Origin: Lachnospiraceae bacterium
GTDB taxonomy: Bacteria > Bacillota > Clostridia > Lachnospirales > Lachnospiraceae
Length of the DNA stretch: 64,000 nucleotides
Reading direction: 5' to 3'
Assembly: GCA_009774395.1 (NCBI GenBank)
Contig: VSNQ01000003.1
Location: 1-64,000 of the forward strand
Under the pieces are notes generated by a model. It saw only the letters and a program-made list of their open reading frames with translations, was not told the origin of the DNA and made no database searches. A program made the translations under genes and the position numbers. Below are positions 60,181-64,000 of this stretch, piece after piece (position 1 is the stretch's first letter; each line of letters begins with the position of its first letter).

Positions 60181-61920
60181 TTATTCGGTGCTTGTTATGC
60201 GTTTGGCTGCTTTTACTGCCTTATCAAAAAGCACATTGCAGACTATCACAACTGTATTGTCGAAAATAACCGCCAGAAACAGACAAATTAAAAACGTTAA
60301 CACCACTGTCGCCGCAATTCCTCCGATGCATCCGAACCGAAGCGCTGTAATATGCAGTTTACCTTGCACAATTACAAACAGCACATACCAATGAATTAAA
60401 ATTATTGAGTAACTATACTTTGAAAACAGACGCATTACAAAGTTCGACTTGTTTGCAAACCAATTTTTTCTCTTCAAAAAGAATATAAAAATACCGCATG
60501 ACGTAAATATCATGGTTGGTGCATTGTTATAGACATAATTCATATACCCTGTATCTATAAAAACAATTACAATCATTGCAATATAAGAAATCACTGCCGC
60601 AGCCATAATCAAACGGCTGCGCTTATCGTAACCTCTTTTCTCATTATGCCTTGTCAAAATATAGCCGATTAAAAACACACCGTCCCAGCCTGCAAGAAAA
60701 GAAACAGGGCCAAAAGCCATCCCAAACAGCGGCAAATAAGTGGTCAGTATATTCAGCGCCAAAATCATCACTGCAAGTGAAAACAACATTTTATCACTTA
60801 AATGCTGCATCATAATGCGGAAAAACGGCGCAGCCAGATACAGGGCAACAATTGTATAAATCAACCATAAATGCGGCGCAGCGTCAGGTGCACCAGTTAC
60901 CACGCGTTTCAGCGCACTCCCAAGATGTTCCGGAGGCAAAAAACGCACCTCATGATTCAGCGATAATAGCAAAAGGTAGTATGCAGCAAGTGGAATAATT
61001 ACCCTAGATGCACGCTTGCTATAAAAAGAAGCTACTGATTCCTCCTTTGATGTTTTGGGGCTTAACAGTAATGTTCCCGAAAGCATTACATAAATTACAT
61101 TACAGCAGAGCCCAAGACTTAAACCACCGATTAACAGCAATTGTTTCCACTCTTGTTCGGCAAGCTCTACCATTGGAGAACACGCATGTGCCAATATTAC
61201 TAGAACCGCTGCCAAAATTCGTAGATAGTCCAAATGCACTTCTCTACCCTTATTCGGTCTTGTTCCAAACAGCACAGTCATCGCATATGCCTTAAAACCT
61301 GCCCTATTTTCACGCATCCGCACACAATGCGCCCAGAAAATTAAGCAGCACCCAATGATTGCTACAGGAAAATACAACAGACAATTCTGCACTGTCCGGT
61401 GTGATACGTACAAATGCGACTGCATTTCCCCCGTATAAGCAATAATATTCTGCAATTGAAAATCGCCATCAATATCCAAACGCAGCATCGCATACTCACC
61501 AATCGGCAGTGGAATCAAACAGGTGATCCGTCCTTTGTAAATCCCTTTATAAACTGCCGTTTTAATAGAATGTTTTTCTGTATAACCTTCACCTTCTTTT
61601 GCATAAAACACTTGGATAGGCAGCGAATTACGTGCTTGTCCACTATAGGATGCAAACTGCAATTCCAATCCACCAATTACACCATATCCAATACTCTGCC
61701 CGTTTGTGCCACGCAAATAAAGCTGCGGGTCATCACCGTTTACTACAAAACTGCCGTTTTCCTGCTGCGTATAGCCAGAACATCCTGCATAATTTTCCAC
61801 AAAAATATCAAGGGCTTCTCCCTGCGGCTCATATCTGCGCTCAAGATTGTGATAAAAAATAATGCCCAGCACTACAATGATTACAATTGCTAATATCATG
61901 TATTTTTTCTTTATTTTCAT
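60181..61920 (-). CDS. Acyltransferase 3 family membrane protein with outer N-terminal domain
   Basis: A 579-residue protein. One membrane helix at residues 6-24, an outer domain to about residue 180 (LDIFVENYAGCSGYTQQENG, IPLPIGEYAMLRLDIDGDFQ), then the acyltransferase_3 domain from residue 225: HLDYLRILAAVLVILAHACSPM (with the conserved Arg and His), FYSKRASRVIIPL, and ten membrane segments to the end. Members add acetyl or succinyl groups to peptidoglycan, exopolysaccharides or lipids. The N-terminal domain is unusual. AAGG precedes the start. It is a single gene. Confidence 0.9.
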   Translation of the reverse strand: MKIKKKYMILAIVIIVVLGIIFYHNLERRYEPQGEALDIFVENYAGCSGYTQQENGSFVVNGDDPQLYLRGTNGQSIGYGVIGGLELQFASYSGQARNSLPIQVFYAKEGEGYTEKHSIKTAVYKGIYKGRITCLIPLPIGEYAMLRLDIDGDFQLQNIIAYTGEMQSHLYVSHRTVQNCLLYFPVAIIGCCLIFWAHCVRMRENRAGFKAYAMTVLFGTRPNKGREVHLDYLRILAAVLVILAHACSPMVELAEQEWKQLLLIGGLSLGLCCNVIYVMLSGTLLLSPKTSKEESVASFYSKRASRVIIPLAAYYLLLLSLNHEVRFLPPEHLGSALKRVVTGAPDAAPHLWLIYTIVALYLAAPFFRIMMQHLSDKMLFSLAVMILALNILTTYLPLFGMAFGPVSFLAGWDGVFLIGYILTRHNEKRGYDKRSRLIMAAAVISYIAMIVIVFIDTGYMNYVYNNAPTMIFTSCGIFIFFLKRKNWFANKSNFVMRLFSKYSYSIILIHWYVLFVIVQGKLHITALRFGCIGGIAATVVLTFLICLFLAVIFDNTVVIVCNVLFDKAVKAAKRITSTE

Positions 61921-61953
61921 ATTGTTAACCTTATTTTTATATTTTCTATATGC

Positions 61954-61989
61954 AAAAAATGCCTATCTGGTAAAGTACCCAAATAGGCA
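61954..61989 (-). terminator. Terminator after the DUF4261 gene
   Basis: On the minus strand TGCCTATTTGG pairs with CCAGATAGGCA, followed by six T. It lies 17 bases past the stop. Confidence 0.85.
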
Positions 61990-62005
61990 AATATTCTGCT
62001 TTGCA

Positions 62006-63133
62006 CTAATACGAAATTTTAAAGCTATCGCCTGTAACATAGACTGCCTTTGACTTCGTAATAGTCAGCCGCTCATCCGAACGAAAACTAAGCGTTTCAC
62101 CGTCATGAAAATACGCCCCTTCCGTCAACAGCCAGTCACAGACATAGTAAAGACAATTATAGAGTTCGTCAACCGTATGGCTGCTACCAATAACCTCCAC
62201 TTCTGCCCTGCCAAATTTTGTCAGCCCGTAAGTATATCCGCTAATTCCGTTTTCATCATTCACCAGCCCCAAATACACCCACAGAGGAATCGGATATTCA
62301 CCGTTTACTATTTTCTGAGCCCATTCATCATAATAGGATGGTTCATAGACATTCCCTGTCGTATAAATTCCCAGTGCCTTGATTTCATTACTGCACGTAT
62401 TTACTACATCCGTAAAAACAGCCGCCGCTCCAATTGGATTTCCCTCAAGATTCATGGTTGTTACAAGCAGATGCGCCTTATGCTGTTTTACAGTTTCCAC
62501 AGCTTCTCTCCATAAGAAATTCGCCTCCGCATAATACTCTGCTTCTCCATTCGGCACAGGGGTGTCCATCAATCCAACGGAAATAACATTATTCTCAAAA
62601 TTAAATACCAATGTATACTCATTGCGTGTACAATCCTTGTCCTCCACTTCATACAACTTGATAAGGGTATCACAAAGCGCACTAAAGTCAATTTCTGGAT
62701 CTTTTAAAAGAACAGACCCGACACGTATTGCTTTCTGCTCCTTAGTTTCATTCCATTTCTTCTCGCGTTCTTCCTCTGTTAAGCTGTTGTATTCCTCCTC
62801 TGTCATGCCACGTCTTTCCAATTCTGCCAGAAACCGTCCCCGCCAATATTCTTTCATATATTCGATTATAGCAATGCATTTATCCTTCGCTGTCGCTTCG
62901 TCATACTTCTCATACTCGCTAAATGTATGACCGCATTCATTCCCCTCCTCGTCAAAGCCGACAACACCGACTTGCCATTCTCCAAGCCATTCCGGCTTAA
63001 ATTTCAGGATAACATAATCGTTTCCCTCGTAAGAAAAGCTGCCTGCCGCTTTGATTTTCGCTGGTTTTCTGCCCAATTCATTTTTATGACTCAGCCACCC
63101 TGTCATAATTTCAATTGCTTTTTTCTCATTCAA
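62006..63133 (-). CDS. DUF4261 domain protein
   Basis: A 375-residue soluble protein. The N-terminal third (WLSHKNELGRKPAKIKAAGS, KYDEATAKDKCIAIIEYMKEYWRGRF) is a different domain. From about residue 180 the DUF4261 domain runs to the end: NFLWREAVETVKQHKAHLLVTTM, PSYYDEWAQKIVNGEYPIPLWVYLG, NENGISGYTYGLTKFGRAEVEVIGSSHTVDEL. This family is found in Firmicutes and is of unknown function. The site before the start (GGATAA) is weak. A terminator follows; the galE gene is just upstream on the same strand. Confidence 0.8.
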   Translation of the reverse strand: MNEKKAIEIMTGWLSHKNELGRKPAKIKAAGSFSYEGNDYVILKFKPEWLGEWQVGVVGFDEEGNECGHTFSEYEKYDEATAKDKCIAIIEYMKEYWRGRFLAELERRGMTEEEYNSLTEEEREKKWNETKEQKAIRVGSVLLKDPEIDFSALCDTLIKLYEVEDKDCTRNEYTLVFNFENNVISVGLMDTPVPNGEAEYYAEANFLWREAVETVKQHKAHLLVTTMNLEGNPIGAAAVFTDVVNTCSNEIKALGIYTTGNVYEPSYYDEWAQKIVNGEYPIPLWVYLGLVNDENGISGYTYGLTKFGRAEVEVIGSSHTVDELYNCLYYVCDWLLTEGAYFHDGETLSFRSDERLTITKSKAVYVTGDSFKISY

Positions 63134-63223
63134 TTTATCCTATACCTTGTCCTTTCACCAAAACCCTATTTTATGTCAAAAAGCTTTGATGCTTTCTAAA
63201 ACTGGTTCTCTTGAAGCAGATTT

Positions 63224-64000
63224 TCATTCGCCATAGCCATTCGGGTTATTGGACTGCCATCTCCAGCTGTCTGCGCACATTTCCTTAATGCCATACTGCG
63301 CAGTCCAGCCCAGTTCTTTCTTTGCCTTGCTTGCATCCGCGTAGCAGGTTGCAATATCGCCAGCACGGCGTGGTTTGATTTCATAAGGAATCTTAACGCC
63401 AGTCGCTTCCTCAAAATTCTTAACAATATCCAATACACTGTAGCCTGTACCTGTACCAAGGTTATAAATGCAAAGCCCCGCCTTTTCCTCAATCTTTTTC
63501 AGTGCCTTTACATGACCAACCGCAAGATCTACTACATGGATATAATCACGAACACCCGTTCCGTCGTGTGTATCATAATCATTGCCGAATACGCCCAGCT
63601 TCTCTAACTTGCCTACTGCAACTTGTGTAATATAAGGCATTAAATTGTTGGGAATGCCGTTCGGATTTTCGCCCATTGTGCCGCTCTGATGTGCACCGAT
63701 TGGGTTAAAGTAACGCAGTAAAATGACATTCCATTCCGGATCTGCCTTCTGCATATCTGACAAAATCTGCTCTAACATCGACTTTGTCCAGCCATACGGA
63801 TTCGTACACTGTCCCTTAGGGCATTCCTCTGTAATGGGAATAAATGCCGGATCGCCGTAAACCGTCGCTGACGATGAGAAAATAATATTTTTGCAGTGAT
63901 GTTTGCGCATTACATCGACAAGGGTAAGCGTACCGGCAATATTGTTATTGTAATACTCCCACGGCTTTGCAACAGACTCGCCAACAGCCTTTAACCCTGC
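63224..64000 (-). CDS. galE: UDP-glucose 4-epimerase, 5-prime end outside the window
   Basis: The visible 258 codons are the C-terminal three quarters of GalE, which interconverts UDP-glucose and UDP-galactose with bound NAD. Motifs: [11 protein letters not shown] (catalytic Ser region), [14 protein letters not shown] (YxxxK with Trp-Thr inside), [34 protein letters not shown] and [15 protein letters not shown]. The frame is open through 64000 ([20 protein letters not shown]), so the gene begins beyond the window edge. It may share a transcript with the DUF4261 gene that follows. Confidence 0.95.
   Translation of the reverse strand, partial: AGLKAVGESVAKPWEYYNNNIAGTLTLVDVMRKHHCKNIIFSSSATVYGDPAFIPITEECPKGQCTNPYGWTKSMLEQILSDMQKADPEWNVILLRYFNPIGAHQSGTMGENPNGIPNNLMPYITQVAVGKLEKLGVFGNDYDTHDGTGVRDYIHVVDLAVGHVKALKKIEEKAGLCIYNLGTGTGYSVLDIVKNFEEATGVKIPYEIKPRRAGDIATCYADASKAKKELGWTAQYGIKEMCADSWRWQSNNPNGYGE

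Overview
The window looks like chromosome from a low-GC, endospore-forming Clostridia, most like Lachnospiraceae. The evidence is AT-rich DNA, strong GGAGG ribosome binding sites, a divergent spoIID/spoIIQ-like pair, PadR/DUF1700-type and ECF sigma/DUF4179 pairs, and many ABC exporters. No rRNA, tRNA or CRISPR array was seen. Genus and species cannot be fixed from what is visible.

Layout. 0-9.3 kb: HlyIII-family membrane protein, sodium:solute symporter, a TetR operon with a clear promoter/operator, a PdaA-type deacetylase, a GHL10 glycosidase-like lipoprotein-size secreted protein and a Uma2 nuclease-like protein. 9.9-17.4 kb: amidohydrolase, YoaP-like acetyltransferase, two fused gene remnants, dinB and rsgA, with rsgA preceded by an unusual leader holding two short ORFs and stacked terminators. 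17.8-22.1 kb: ECF sigma factor, membrane protein, ABC ATPase and permease operon. 23-25.4 kb: PadR, DUF1700-like, small membrane proteins, SdpI family. 25.5-32 kb: chemoreceptor/lectin-like remnants, a large membrane-anchored protein, an orphan ABC ATPase, a plasmid-type Rep_3 initiator, DUF3737. 33-37 kb: a heterodimeric ABC exporter pair. 38.9-45 kb: module 1 (VTC polyphosphate polymerase, DUF4956, DUF4353 lipoprotein, response regulator, histidine kinase). 45.5-50.4 kb: small genes, second sigma/anti-sigma pair, XRE regulator, rtcB. 51.4-57 kb: serine recombinase remnant, putative invertible promoter, module 2 (CotH kinase, VTC, DUF4956) and a polytopic membrane protein. 57-64 kb: amidohydrolase, SpoIIQ-like, SpoIID-like, acyltransferase, DUF4261 protein, galE (cut by the window end).

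The most interesting signal is at 52042-52391. Two 24-bp sites that match as inverted repeats at 23 of 24 positions, each a near-palindrome built like a Hin/Gin-type crossover site with opposed central dinucleotides (GT and AC), enclose a good sigma-A promoter that points at the CotH-VTC-DUF4956 operon. Directly upstream lies a Hin/resolvase-type serine recombinase gene whose frame is broken by a TAA just after the catalytic serine. I read this as a phase-variable promoter switch, at present in the ON orientation and possibly locked. It controls one of two VTC-DUF4956 modules in the window, which are likely membrane polyphosphate systems paired with an extracytoplasmic CotH kinase (module 2) or a DUF4353 lipoprotein and a two-component system (module 1).

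The second theme is a very high load of short, non-coding, palindromic interspersed repeats. I name them R1 to R7: R1 about 103 bp with TATA ends; R2 about 136 bp with GTAACAGTTCA ends and 8-9 bp target duplications; R3 about 157 bp; R4 with GGAACTGT ends; R5 with a TGTCGCAATAAGC-like end; R6 GC-richer leader sequences; R7 a hairpin pair. Several are nested in each other, and in one case (R2 inside R1) removing the insert and one target copy restores the host repeat. They sit in almost every intergenic gap, including inside the module 1 operon and in the padR leader.
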